From: CBDBCU01 sp965243185 | GTDB lineage: Bacteria > Chloroflexota > Dehalococcoidia > Lucifugimonadales > UBA3495 | DNA: 64,000 nucleotides | Reading direction: 5' to 3' | Assembly: GCA_965243185.1 (NCBI GenBank) | Contig: OZ251531.1 | Span: 2,418,001-2,482,000 of the forward strand | Shown here: piece by piece, positions 45,569 to 53,825 of the stretch | Numbering within the stretch: the stretch's first letter is position 1 | Layout: each line of letters opens with the position of its first letter | Made by a program: the position numbers and the translations under genes | Notes under the pieces: model-generated | The model's database searches: none | Seen by the model: the letters and a program-made list of their open reading frames with translations, nothing else | Told to the model about the DNA's origin: nothing

Positions 45569-45606
45569 TACGGCGGGGGAACTTTTGTAAAAGTTCCCCC
45601 GCCGTA
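45569..45606. repeat. 18-bp near-perfect palindrome
   Basis: TACGGCGGGGGAACTTTT then two bases then its exact complement. No T-run follows. With the terminator and G-quadruplex motif it fills most of the 45375-45781 gap. Confidence 0.7.
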
Positions 45607-45640
45607 GCCGCGAAAGTTTTGGGAGTTTGGGGAGTTTTTA

Positions 45641-45702
45641 AGGGCTGTGGTTCTGGATTCCCCTTTCGCGGGAATGAAGGTTTCTATAGGCGACAGCCCG
45701 GG
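45641..45702 (-). repeat. MITE-like repeat, partial, minus orientation
   Basis: Contains the ATTCCC...GGGAAT core (45657-45675) followed by TTTCTATAGGCGACAGCCC, the reverse complement of the terminal GGGCTGTCGCCTATAGAAA end seen in the copies at 53560 and 55569. Confidence 0.7.
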
Positions 45703-45781
45703 ACAACATAACCCCCGCCCTTGCCAAAAGAACCGCCGGCCGGTTAAAATTGTCTAACCCCATATCAGGAGACCGCCGGTT

Positions 45782-46063
45782 ATGGCCCCGTTGAAACCGG
45801 AAAAGTTAAAGCGGCACTGCCGGGATTATGGCGTAGCCTCCCTGCACGCCTACCATCCCCCGCCGGGCAAAACCCGCCCCGCTTTCGTCGTAACTTACCA
45901 CGAACCCAAGCCGGCCCCGGGTCTGCGGAGCTACTTCGCCCTGGAAAACTTGTTGACCGAGTTCTACGGCGTCCCGGTCGAGCTGATGTCCAACAAAGAC
46001 CTGGCCGCCAACCCTCACCTGGAGTCGCTCCTGGGCTGCCCGGAGCGGGTACTCTATGGCTGA
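45782..46063 (+). CDS. Degenerate MNT-like (nucleotidyltransferase-fold) protein
   Basis: 93 residues. It pairs with a HEPN/DUF86 gene as MntA does, and its C-terminal half (FALENLLTEFYGVPVELMSN, LLGCPERVLYG) matches the helix-strand-helix end of MNT antitoxins. But the catalytic GS-x10-D-x-D is missing: the equivalent stretch reads LHAYHPPPGKTRPAFVVTY. It may neutralise its toxin by binding only. The ATG at 45782 follows AGGAGA; the stop overlaps the next gene by 8 bp. Confidence 0.6.
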   Translation: MAPLKPEKLKRHCRDYGVASLHAYHPPPGKTRPAFVVTYHEPKPAPGLRSYFALENLLTEFYGVPVELMSNKDLAANPHLESLLGCPERVLYG

Positions 46064-46388
46064 CCACGACGGCCTCCTTCAGGAGACCTTGGAACATTGC
46101 CAAGCCATCCGCAACGCCGCCGCCCGCCGAACCGGCATCCTGGACGCCAACAGCGCAGCCATTCACTTGGTAGTAGCCCACATCATCTACATCGGCGAAA
46201 ACCTGAAACGGCTGGAGGAGCAAGCCGGCTTGACCGCGCCGGCTGCCAAAGAATTCATTGCCCTCCGGGATAAGGTGGCCCACCTGCGCCGCCGGGAACT
46301 GCGCCCCGTCCTGCTCCAGGAAGCAATCCAAAACGACTTGCCCGGTTTGGAATCCATCCTGACGGCGTGGCTGACTGCCGAACCCTGA
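46056..46388 (+). CDS. HEPN (DUF86, HepT-like) toxin
   Basis: 110 residues, all-helical. DUF86 core: AAIHLVVAHIIYIGENLKRL and the RNase motif region EFIALRDKVAHLRRREL, giving R-x4-H (RDKVAH). The Tyr that normally completes R-x4-H-x-Y is replaced by Arg (HLR). It overlaps the degenerate MNT gene by 8 bp. Likely an RNase toxin or a decayed relative. Confidence 0.78.
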   Translation: MADHDGLLQETLEHCQAIRNAAARRTGILDANSAAIHLVVAHIIYIGENLKRLEEQAGLTAPAAKEFIALRDKVAHLRRRELRPVLLQEAIQNDLPGLESILTAWLTAEP

Positions 46389-46417
46389 TTAACCTCCTCC
46401 CACGATAGCGTTGCATT

Positions 46418-47203
46418 TTAGGTGGTTTGGTTGAGCAAGCCCCGGGTTTGTAGCAAAGCCAACAGGTTATGCTCTGACCAGACCGTCCCCAATCGCTCCC
46501 GCCGGCGCAACTCCCGATTGTAGCGTTCCAGGCGGGAAGTAGTCCGGTAGGCGACCGCTCCCGTAGTCCAATACTGCCGACCGGCGAGCAACGCCTTGTC
46601 CAGCCAGTAAGCGGCGGCGCCCTCGGTCAACTCCATTATTTGACGGGCATAGCTCTGGGCCGCCGCCGCGCTGTCAGTCAACAGCAGTTGCCGGGCGGCG
46701 GCCAAGCCGGATTTCCCGATATTCCGTCCATATTCCCGCAGCAGGTGAAAGATGCACAGCTGATGCGGCGCCGCCCGGCCGTACACCCACTGGATGCCGG
46801 CCGCAATGGCCCGGTCGCCGTCGCTGACCAGATGTCGGGGTGGCGCCGCCCCGGACTGCTCGGCCCGCGCCAAGACCGCCGCCCAAGGCCCGAAAGTCGC
46901 CAAGACCGCCCCGGTTTCGTCCCGGATTACCTTCAATTCCTGAGCGCCCTGCCGGGTGCGCGTCCACAAACCATCCAGTTCCCACACTGCCCCCGGCAAC
47001 CGGGGCCGGGTCAAGGCCAACCGCCGCAGCCAGCGACACAAGGTGCTTTTGACACAACCCACCCACTGCCCCGCTTGGGCGTAACTCAAACCCTGGGCCG
47101 CCAAGCTCAAAGCCATGTCCCGAGTTTTTTTGAGAACCGTTGGTAACGAACTTCCGGCCCCAGCAGCGCCGCGCCGCCCGCCAGTTGGCGACATTGCCCA
47201 CAA
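46418..47203 (-). CDS. IS copy 2 transposase, ORF B
   Basis: 261-residue catalytic frame differing from copy 1 at a handful of positions (for example RDMALSL instead of RDRALSL). It keeps WELDGLW, HLVSDGDRAI and LCIFHLLRE. Expressed by -1 slippage on the A7 run near 47124. Confidence 0.85.
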   Translation of the reverse strand: MWAMSPTGGRRGAAGAGSSLPTVLKKTRDMALSLAAQGLSYAQAGQWVGCVKSTLCRWLRRLALTRPRLPGAVWELDGLWTRTRQGAQELKVIRDETGAVLATFGPWAAVLARAEQSGAAPPRHLVSDGDRAIAAGIQWVYGRAAPHQLCIFHLLREYGRNIGKSGLAAARQLLLTDSAAAAQSYARQIMELTEGAAAYWLDKALLAGRQYWTTGAVAYRTTSRLERYNRELRRRERLGTVWSEHNLLALLQTRGLLNQTT

Positions 47204-47400
47204 CGAAACACCGGAACCGCTACCCGGATGGGACCATAGGACGTGACAATGGTGCGCTCATAGCGATGATGGCGGTGCATCGCCAGAGCGCACTGAGCAC
47301 ATCGGGGCTGATAATGATCCAGGGCTTGTTGCAGCTTCGCCTGCAACTGGAGCGGAATTTCCTGCTCCAGTTGGGTCTCCAAATCGTCCAGCAATCCCAT
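47107..47400 (-). CDS. IS copy 2 transposase, ORF A
   Basis: 97 residues from the ATG at 47400 with GGGAGG upstream. The two CxxC pairs and RHHRYERTIVTSYGPI match copy 1. It ends just after the slippery A7 site that joins it to ORF B. Confidence 0.82.
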   Translation of the reverse strand: MGLLDDLETQLEQEIPLQLQAKLQQALDHYQPRCAQCALAMHRHHRYERTIVTSYGPIRVAVPVFRCGQCRQLAGGAALLGPEVRYQRFSKKLGTWL

Positions 47401-47574
47401 GACAGCGCACCTCCCGTCAACCAGCAAGGCCGGCCTTTTCCCCATTCTACAACTAAACCACCTAAATCGGAACGCTATCTCCTCCCATCCCCCATTTGCC
47501 ATCTGCCGCCCCTTCCGCTACAATCCTTTGCCGGCAGCAACACAGCAACACCAAGCAAAGGCAGGATGGGACTT

Positions 47575-48768
47575 ATGCAGCACGGCGTACTAGCCGGCGT
47601 CAAGGTTCTGGATTTGAGCGAGGATATTGCCGGCTCCTTTTGCGCCCGGCTCCTCGCCGACTACGGCGCCGAAACCCTGAAACTCGAACCCCCCGGCGGC
47701 GCCGCCCTCCGCCAACTCGGCCCCTTCTTTCACGACGACCCCCACCCGGAAAAAAGCCTCCTGTTCCTCGCCGTGAACCTCAACAAACGCGGCGCCACCC
47801 TCAACCTGGAAACCGCCGCCGGCCGGGAAATCCTGAACCAGCTGCTGCCCCAAGTGGACCTCATCATCGAAAGCTGGCGTCCCGGCTACCTCGCATCCCT
47901 CGGCTTGGGCTACCCCGACCTCCAAGCCCTCAATCCCGCCCTCACCCTGACCTCCATCACCCCCTTTGGGCAGACCGGCCCCTATAGCCAATACCGCGGC
48001 GCGGAAATCGTCAACTACGCTATGGGGATGATAATGAGCATCAGCGGCGTCCAGGGCCGCGAACCGCTGAAACACGGCGGCTTTCAAGCCCAGTACGAAG
48101 GCGGCCTCTTTGCCGCCGCCGCTACCTCCATGGCCCTCTTTGCCCGCGAATTCTCCGGCAACGGCGACCATATCGATGTTTCCATTACCGAATGCGTCGC
48201 CTCCACAATGATGGCCACCCAAACTATGTATCCCTTTACCGGCGGCGTCCAAACCCGCCGCCGCGCTGAGGGCAGTATGTTCGGCCATCCCATGCCCTGC
48301 CAAGACGGTTGGATTATCGTCCAGACCGGCGGCGGCGCCTCCTGGGAGGACTTGGCCGATTTTTTCCAATGCCCGGAAATGCTCGAACCCCGCTTTGCCG
48401 ACCGCGCCCAACGCGCCGAAAACGGGGCCGAACTCGACCGTATCGTAGTGGAATCCATCAAAGAACGCGGCAAGTGGGAATTGTTCCCCAAAGCCGCCGC
48501 CGCCCGAATGTTATTCGGCTTGGTGCAAACCCCCTCCGAACTGGCCCAATGCCCCCAACTGGAATCCCGCAACTTTTACCGGGAAACCGACCATCCGGTA
48601 ATGGGCCGATTGCGCGTCCCCGCCGAACTGTTCAAACTCAGCGCCACCCCCTACCAACTCACCCGCTCCGCCCCAACCCTCGGCCAGCACAACGCGGAAA
48701 TCTACACCGCCGGCCTCGGCTATCCCCCGGAACAACTGCAAAAATGGCGGCAAGAGGGCGTAATTTAG
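47575..48768 (+). CDS. CaiB/BaiF family III CoA-transferase
   Basis: 397 residues. It moves CoA between carboxylic acids. It starts MQHGVLAGVKVLDLSEDIAG, the typical N-terminus, and an ATG three codons earlier is possible. The catalytic Asp is expected just after the VNLNKRGATLNLETAAGREI region in the family; here LPQVDLIIESWRPG fits. Other conserved parts: ITPFGQTGPYSQYRG and GHIDVS-like GDHIDVSITE. Substrate unknown. IS copy 2 ends 95 bp upstream and may have replaced its promoter region. Confidence 0.9.
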   Translation: MQHGVLAGVKVLDLSEDIAGSFCARLLADYGAETLKLEPPGGAALRQLGPFFHDDPHPEKSLLFLAVNLNKRGATLNLETAAGREILNQLLPQVDLIIESWRPGYLASLGLGYPDLQALNPALTLTSITPFGQTGPYSQYRGAEIVNYAMGMIMSISGVQGREPLKHGGFQAQYEGGLFAAAATSMALFAREFSGNGDHIDVSITECVASTMMATQTMYPFTGGVQTRRRAEGSMFGHPMPCQDGWIIVQTGGGASWEDLADFFQCPEMLEPRFADRAQRAENGAELDRIVVESIKERGKWELFPKAAAARMLFGLVQTPSELAQCPQLESRNFYRETDHPVMGRLRVPAELFKLSATPYQLTRSAPTLGQHNAEIYTAGLGYPPEQLQKWRQEGVI

Positions 48769-48842
48769 CCCCATCCCCAACCCGCCAATTTCTGCTACAA
48801 TACCCCCATACCCCTATACCGCCGTCACAAGGAAACCCGGCA

Positions 48843-50330
48843 ATGCTGGAAACTGCCCCCAATCAACTTTACTTCGGCGACAACCTCCCCGTTATGCGGG
48901 AGCATATCGCCGACGCCAGCGTTGACCTCATCTACCTCGATCCGCCCTTTAACTCCAACGCCAGCTATAACCTGCTGTTCCGGGAGCGCAGCGGCGAACA
49001 ATCCGCCGCCCAAATCACCGCCTTTAAGGACACTTGGGAATGGAGCCAAGAGTCCGAACTGGCTTATCGCGAAGTAATCCAAACCGGGCCGCCTAAAGTC
49101 GGCGAACTCCTGTCCGCCCTCCAATCCGTCCTCGGCCGCAACGATCTGCTGGCTTACCTTACGATGATGTCCCAGCGGCTGATTGAACTGCGCCGGGTAT
49201 TGAAACCCGCCGGCAGCATCTACCTCCACTGCGACCCCACCGCCAGCCATTACCTCAAGCTGCTGATGGATGCCGCCTTCGGCCCCGCCAATTTTCAGAA
49301 CGAAATCATCTGGCATTACCGCAAGTGGGCCACCGGCCGCTACGCCTTCCAAAGGAACCACGATGTGATTTTGTTCTATGCCAAATCCGGCGGCCGGGAG
49401 CGGATTTTCAACCAGCTTTATATGGAGCGCGCCCCCTCCACCTTGCGCCGTTTCGGCAACGCCCGCATCGTCTCCGGCTATGACGAAAGCGGACGCCGCC
49501 GTCCCTCCCAAGTCGAGGAGCAAGAATCCCCCGGCGTCCGTCAGGATGATGTGTGGGATATTGCCCGGGTTGCCCCGGTCAAGCAGTTATTCCCGACCCA
49601 AAAGCCCGACGAATTGCTGCGGCGGATTATTACCGCCAGCAGCGACGAGGATTCCTTGGTCCTCGACCCCTTTTGCGGCTGCGGCACCAGCACCATCCAG
49701 GCCGAAACCCTGAAACGCCGCTGGATTGGCATTGACATTACCCACTTGGCCATATCCATCATCCGCCACCGCTTGCACGACTCCTTCGGCGACAATCTCC
49801 GCCCCTACCAGATTATCGGCGTCCCCCGAGATGTCGCCCGCGCCCGCGCTTTAGCTATTGAAAGCGAACACGACGGCCGCTATCAATTCGAGTGGTGGGC
49901 TTTGGGCTTGGTCGAAGCCCGCCCCGCTCAGGAACGCCGCAAAGGCCCCGACGCCGGCGTCGACGGCTACATCAACTTCTTCGACGACAACAGCGGCCGC
50001 CCCAAGCGCATCATCGTTCAGGTCAAAAGCGGCCAGGTCAACCGCAATCAAATCGCTACCCTCAAAAGCGACCTGGAACGGGAAAAAGCCCAAATCGCCC
50101 TATTCATCACCCTGAACCCGCCCACCGGCCCGATGCAGCAAGAAGCCTTGGCCGCCGGCTTTTACGAACCGGCCCATTTCCCCGGCCAGCAGTTCCCCCG
50201 GGTGCAGTTGCTGACCGTCGCGGAACTGCTCAACGGCAAACTAGCCCAATACCCCCGCTACGCCCCGGAACCCACCTTCCGCCGCGCTCCCCGCCGCCGG
50301 CGTAGCCAAGCCGAGCAAGGCTGCCTTTAA
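48843..50330 (+). CDS. DNA methyltransferase fused to a PD-(D/E)XK (Mrr-like) nuclease, copy 1
   Basis: 495 residues. An N6/N4 DNA methyltransferase of the beta order: catalytic motif IV DPPF at 33-36, target-recognition region about 130-250, AdoMet motif I DPFCGCGTS near 275-283. The C-terminal part (about 330-495) has GVDGYINF (D374), then IIVQVKSG (Q393-V-K395), the PD-(D/E)XK signature of Mrr-like restriction enzymes. Methylation and cleavage would therefore sit in one polypeptide, as in type IIG-like enzymes. The start ATG has AAGGAAA upstream. Followed by a tandem paralogue after 79 bp. Confidence 0.9.
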   Translation: MLETAPNQLYFGDNLPVMREHIADASVDLIYLDPPFNSNASYNLLFRERSGEQSAAQITAFKDTWEWSQESELAYREVIQTGPPKVGELLSALQSVLGRNDLLAYLTMMSQRLIELRRVLKPAGSIYLHCDPTASHYLKLLMDAAFGPANFQNEIIWHYRKWATGRYAFQRNHDVILFYAKSGGRERIFNQLYMERAPSTLRRFGNARIVSGYDESGRRRPSQVEEQESPGVRQDDVWDIARVAPVKQLFPTQKPDELLRRIITASSDEDSLVLDPFCGCGTSTIQAETLKRRWIGIDITHLAISIIRHRLHDSFGDNLRPYQIIGVPRDVARARALAIESEHDGRYQFEWWALGLVEARPAQERRKGPDAGVDGYINFFDDNSGRPKRIIVQVKSGQVNRNQIATLKSDLEREKAQIALFITLNPPTGPMQQEALAAGFYEPAHFPGQQFPRVQLLTVAELLNGKLAQYPRYAPEPTFRRAPRRRRSQAEQGCL

Positions 50331-50409
50331 TCGGGCGTAATTTAGCCCCATCCCCATTCCCCAAATTTCTGCTACAATACCCCCATACCGCCATCAAGGA
50401 AACCCGGCA

Positions 50410-52104
50410 ATGCTGGAAACTGCCCCCAATCAACTTTACTTCGGCGATAACCTCCCCATTATGCGGGAGCATATCGCCGACGCCAGCGTTGACCTGATTT
50501 ACCTCGACCCGCCCTTTAATTCCAACGCCAGCTACAACCTCCTTTTCCGGGAGCGCAGCGGCGAACAATCCGCCGCCCAAATCACTGCCTTCCGCGATAC
50601 CTGGCGTTGGGGCATCGAGTCGGATGCCGCCTATCGGGAAGTAGTCCAGGATGGCCCGCCCCGGCTCTCCCGGCTCCTGTCCTCGATGCGGGATTTGCTC
50701 GGCCAGAACAATATGATGGCCTATCTGACGATGATGTCCCATCGGATGATTGAACTGCACCGGGTATTGAAACCCACCGGCAGCATCTACCTGCACTGCG
50801 ACCCCACCGCCAACCACTACCTGAAACTCCTGATGGAGACCATGTTCGGTTTCGATAACTTTCGGAACGAAATCATCTGGCGGCGCACCTACGCCCACAA
50901 CGACCCGCGCCGCTTCGGCCGCATCACCGACTGCATCCTGTTCTACACCAAAAGCGAAAACTACACTTGGAACCTCCCTTACACCGCCTACTCTCAGGAG
51001 TATGTCGAACAATACTTCCGCTATGAGGACGGCGGCGGTAAGTTCCAGCTGATAACCCTGACCGGCCCCGGCGCCAGCGCCGGAGAATCTGGCGAACCTT
51101 GGCGGGACTGCAATCCTACCGATAACAACCGCCACTGGAGCGTCCCCCGCCGCGTCATTACCCAGCTTGCCGGCCCCGAATTCGCAAATCTCCCTATCAC
51201 CGAGCAGTTGGACTTGCTGGACAACAGCGGCTATATTTACTGGCCGCCCGGCGGCTCCGTCCCCCGTTTCAAGGAATATCTCCACGAAATGGAAGGCTCC
51301 CCGGTCCAAAACCTCTGGACCGACATCCGACCTCTAGGCTCCCGGTCCAAAGAGCGGATGGGCTACCCTACCCAGAAACCGGAAGCCCTGCTCGAGCGCA
51401 TTCTCCAAGTCAGCAGCAATCCGGGCGACTTGGTCTTTGACCCCTTCTGCGGCTGCGGCACTACCGTGGCCGTGGCCGAGCGGCTCAACCGCCGCTGGAT
51501 TGGCATTGACATTACCCACTTGGCTGTATCCCTGATGAAAAACCGGCTGCGCGACGGCTTCGGCGACAGCTTGCAGCCCTACGACCTGATCGGCGTCCCC
51601 CGGGATGTAGCCAGCGCCCGCGCTCTAGCCATCGCAAGCGAACACGACGGCCGCTATCAATTCGAGTGGTGGGCTTTGGGCTTGGTCGAAGCCCGCCCCG
51701 CTCAGGAACGCCGCAAAGGCCCCGACGCCGGCGTCGACGGCTACATCAACTTCTTCGACGACAACAGCGGCCGCCCCAAGCGCATCATCGTTCAGGTCAA
51801 AAGCGGCCAGGTCAACCGCGCCCAAATCGCCACCCTCAAAAGCGACCTCGAACGGGAAAAAGCCCAAATCGCCCTTTTCATCACCCTCAACCCGCCCACC
51901 GGCCCCATGCAGCAAGAAGCCCTGGCCGCCGGCTTTTACGAACCGGCTCACTTCCCCGGCCAGCAGTTCCCCCGGGTGCAGCTGCTGACCGTCGCGGAAC
52001 TGCTTAACGGCAAACTGGCCGAATACCCCCGCTACGCCCCGGAACCCACCTTCCGCCGCGCCCCTAGCCGCCGCCGGCGCCAAGCCGAGCAGGGCTGTCT
52101 TTAA
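50410..52104 (+). CDS. DNA methyltransferase fused to a PD-(D/E)XK (Mrr-like) nuclease, copy 2
   Basis: 564 residues. Its first 61 residues differ from copy 1 at one position and its last about 170 residues at six; the middle (roughly 65-390) is unrelated in detail and 69 residues longer. DPPF at 33-36, DPFCGCGTT near 345, D443 and Q462-V-K464 in the nuclease. The upstream 70 bp also duplicate the copy 1 leader (ATTTCTGCTACAATACCCCC). The two genes look like one enzyme frame with exchanged recognition domains. A CoA-transferase gene follows. Confidence 0.9.
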   Translation: MLETAPNQLYFGDNLPIMREHIADASVDLIYLDPPFNSNASYNLLFRERSGEQSAAQITAFRDTWRWGIESDAAYREVVQDGPPRLSRLLSSMRDLLGQNNMMAYLTMMSHRMIELHRVLKPTGSIYLHCDPTANHYLKLLMETMFGFDNFRNEIIWRRTYAHNDPRRFGRITDCILFYTKSENYTWNLPYTAYSQEYVEQYFRYEDGGGKFQLITLTGPGASAGESGEPWRDCNPTDNNRHWSVPRRVITQLAGPEFANLPITEQLDLLDNSGYIYWPPGGSVPRFKEYLHEMEGSPVQNLWTDIRPLGSRSKERMGYPTQKPEALLERILQVSSNPGDLVFDPFCGCGTTVAVAERLNRRWIGIDITHLAVSLMKNRLRDGFGDSLQPYDLIGVPRDVASARALAIASEHDGRYQFEWWALGLVEARPAQERRKGPDAGVDGYINFFDDNSGRPKRIIVQVKSGQVNRAQIATLKSDLEREKAQIALFITLNPPTGPMQQEALAAGFYEPAHFPGQQFPRVQLLTVAELLNGKLAEYPRYAPEPTFRRAPSRRRRQAEQGCL

Positions 52105-52150
52105 GCCCCATCCCCCGCCATCCCGACTTGTTGAAAGGAGCAAACCCCCT

Positions 52151-53506
52151 ATGCCCCGGCTCCCCCTCGACGGCATCCGCATCCTCGACTCCACCTATGT
52201 TTTCGCCCTCCCCTACGCCGGCGGCCACCTCGCCGACCTCGGCGCCGAAGTCATCAAAATCGAAGGCCCCGGCCGTCCCGACATCACCCGCACCGGCGGC
52301 TATGCCGGCTCCTTCCCCGAAAACGACCCCGGCGCCGACTGGTGGAACCGCCCCTCCACCTACAACCTGCTGAACCGCGGCAAACGCTCCCTCGTCCTGG
52401 ATCTCTCCACCGAAAAGGGCCGCGACCTTTTCCGCGAACTCGTCGCCGTCAGCGATGTTGTAATGGAAAACTTCACCCCCCGCGTTATGCGCCGTTGGAA
52501 TCTCGACTATCCCAACCTCCGCCAAATCAAACCCGACATCATCCTCATCTCCAACACCGGCTACGGCCACGGCGACGGCCCCTATTCCGCCTATCCCGCC
52601 CAAGCCACTACCCAGGAAGCCACCCACGGCCACTGCTGGATTACCGGCTACCCCGACGCCGAACCGGCCAAAGCCGGCGCCTCCTTCGTTGACTTTCTTT
52701 CTACTTGGAGCGCCATTTTTGCCCTCGGCGCCGCCCTCCGCCATCGCCACCGCACCGGCCAAGGCCAATGGATTGACCTGGCAATGTACCAAGCCGGTGT
52801 AATGTTTATGTCCGAATACATCCTTGACGCCGCCGTCAACGGCCGCGACGGCGGCCGCATTGGCAACCGCCATCCCTACCGCGCCCCCCAAGGCTGCTAT
52901 CCCGCCGCCGGCCAGGACCAGTGGCTGACCCTATCCGTCGGCAGCCCTGACGAATGGGCGGCCTTGTGCCAACTGCTGAACCGCCCCGAACTGACCACTG
53001 ACCCCCGCTTTGCCGACTTGCCCGCCCGTCAGCAAAACCACGACCAACTCGACGCCATCATCGCCCAATGGACGGCTGACCAGGATAAATACGCCCTGAT
53101 GCACCTCCTCCAGAACGCCGGCATCCCCGCCGGCCCCGTCCTCACCGGCCGCGACATCCACTTCGACCCCCACTATCAAAGCCGCGGCTTCCTCGAACCG
53201 GTGACCTTCCCCCCGGAGCGCGGTATCGGCGTCCGTCCCCTGATGGGACGCCCCTATCAACTGGCATCAACCCCTCTTGCCATCCGCGGCCCCGGCCCCG
53301 CTTTCGGCCAAGACAACGCCCCCCTACTCCAGGACTTGCTCGGCATTGACGCCGCCGCCTATCAGGAACTAACCGACTCCGGCATCATCGCCGACACCCC
53401 CACCAGCGGCGAACCCTCCCCTCAAATGGAACCCGCCCGCGCCCTGGAAATGGGCCTCCTCGCCGACTACGACCCCCACTACCGCCAACACCTCGCCCTG
53501 GAGTAA
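52151..53506 (+). CDS. CaiB/BaiF family III CoA-transferase
   Basis: 451 residues. It starts MPRLPLDGIRILDSTYVFAL, with conserved KIEGPGRPD, LLNRGKRSLVLDLSTEKGRD, DVVMENFTPRVM and GYGHGDGPYSAYPA. CoA transfer between acyl-CoA and free acids; substrate unknown. It is separated from the other CoA-transferase by the two methyltransferase-nuclease fusions. ATG 52151. Confidence 0.9.
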   Translation: MPRLPLDGIRILDSTYVFALPYAGGHLADLGAEVIKIEGPGRPDITRTGGYAGSFPENDPGADWWNRPSTYNLLNRGKRSLVLDLSTEKGRDLFRELVAVSDVVMENFTPRVMRRWNLDYPNLRQIKPDIILISNTGYGHGDGPYSAYPAQATTQEATHGHCWITGYPDAEPAKAGASFVDFLSTWSAIFALGAALRHRHRTGQGQWIDLAMYQAGVMFMSEYILDAAVNGRDGGRIGNRHPYRAPQGCYPAAGQDQWLTLSVGSPDEWAALCQLLNRPELTTDPRFADLPARQQNHDQLDAIIAQWTADQDKYALMHLLQNAGIPAGPVLTGRDIHFDPHYQSRGFLEPVTFPPERGIGVRPLMGRPYQLASTPLAIRGPGPAFGQDNAPLLQDLLGIDAAAYQELTDSGIIADTPTSGEPSPQMEPARALEMGLLADYDPHYRQHLALE

Positions 53507-53559
53507 CCCCAATCCCCCATCCGGCCGCCCCGGCTCATCCCTAATTGCATCCATCCCCC

Positions 53560-53683
53560 GGGGCAGGGCTATCGCCTATAGAACCGTCATTCCCACGAAA
53601 GTGGGAATCCAGATAGTCCGGGAACTCTGGATCCCCGTTTTCACGGGAATGATGACAAGTAGGCCGCTAGGTATATGCGATAG
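53560..53683. mobile_element. MITE-like element, about 124 bp, with direct repeats
   Basis: Flanked by an 11-bp direct repeat ATCCATCCCCC (53549-53559 and 53684-53694). Ends: CTATCGCCTATAG on the left and, inverted, CTATCGCATATACCTAG on the right. Inside are two hairpins: ATTCCC-N8-GGGAAT and CCCGTTTTCACGGG. No coding capacity. With a short spacer carrying a TATAAT at about 53732, it fills the 320-bp gap before the SDR gene. Confidence 0.8.
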
Positions 53684-53825
53684 ATCCATCCCCCGCAGCA
53701 CCACCCGGCAGCGGTGTCGCTGGCCCTGTGCTATAATGCCGGCGGTCCGTTCACACTTTCGGACGGCGCCGGCTGCTGGCCCGGATTGGGCTATAGCGGC
53801 CGGTCTTGGCTAAGGAGTTTCGACT

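Larger units (their letters stand above)
46404..47479 (-). mobile_element. Insertion sequence, copy 2 (1076 bp)
   Basis: Same length and termini (GATAGCGTT...) as the copy at 21074, with scattered substitutions. Flanked by TCCTCCCAC (46395-46403) and TCCTCCCAT (47480-47488), a 9-bp duplication with one mismatch. Inserted between the HEPN gene and a CoA-transferase gene. Confidence 0.92.

Noticed and set aside
45782..47479. CRISPR array suspected from repeated elements in the accessory region
   Set aside because: The repeats are dispersed palindromes and IS ends, not regularly spaced identical repeats; no cas genes.
48843..52104. BREX (pglX-like) or type I RM methylase
   Set aside because: Proteins are too short, there is no helicase or specificity subunit, and each carries its own nuclease domain.
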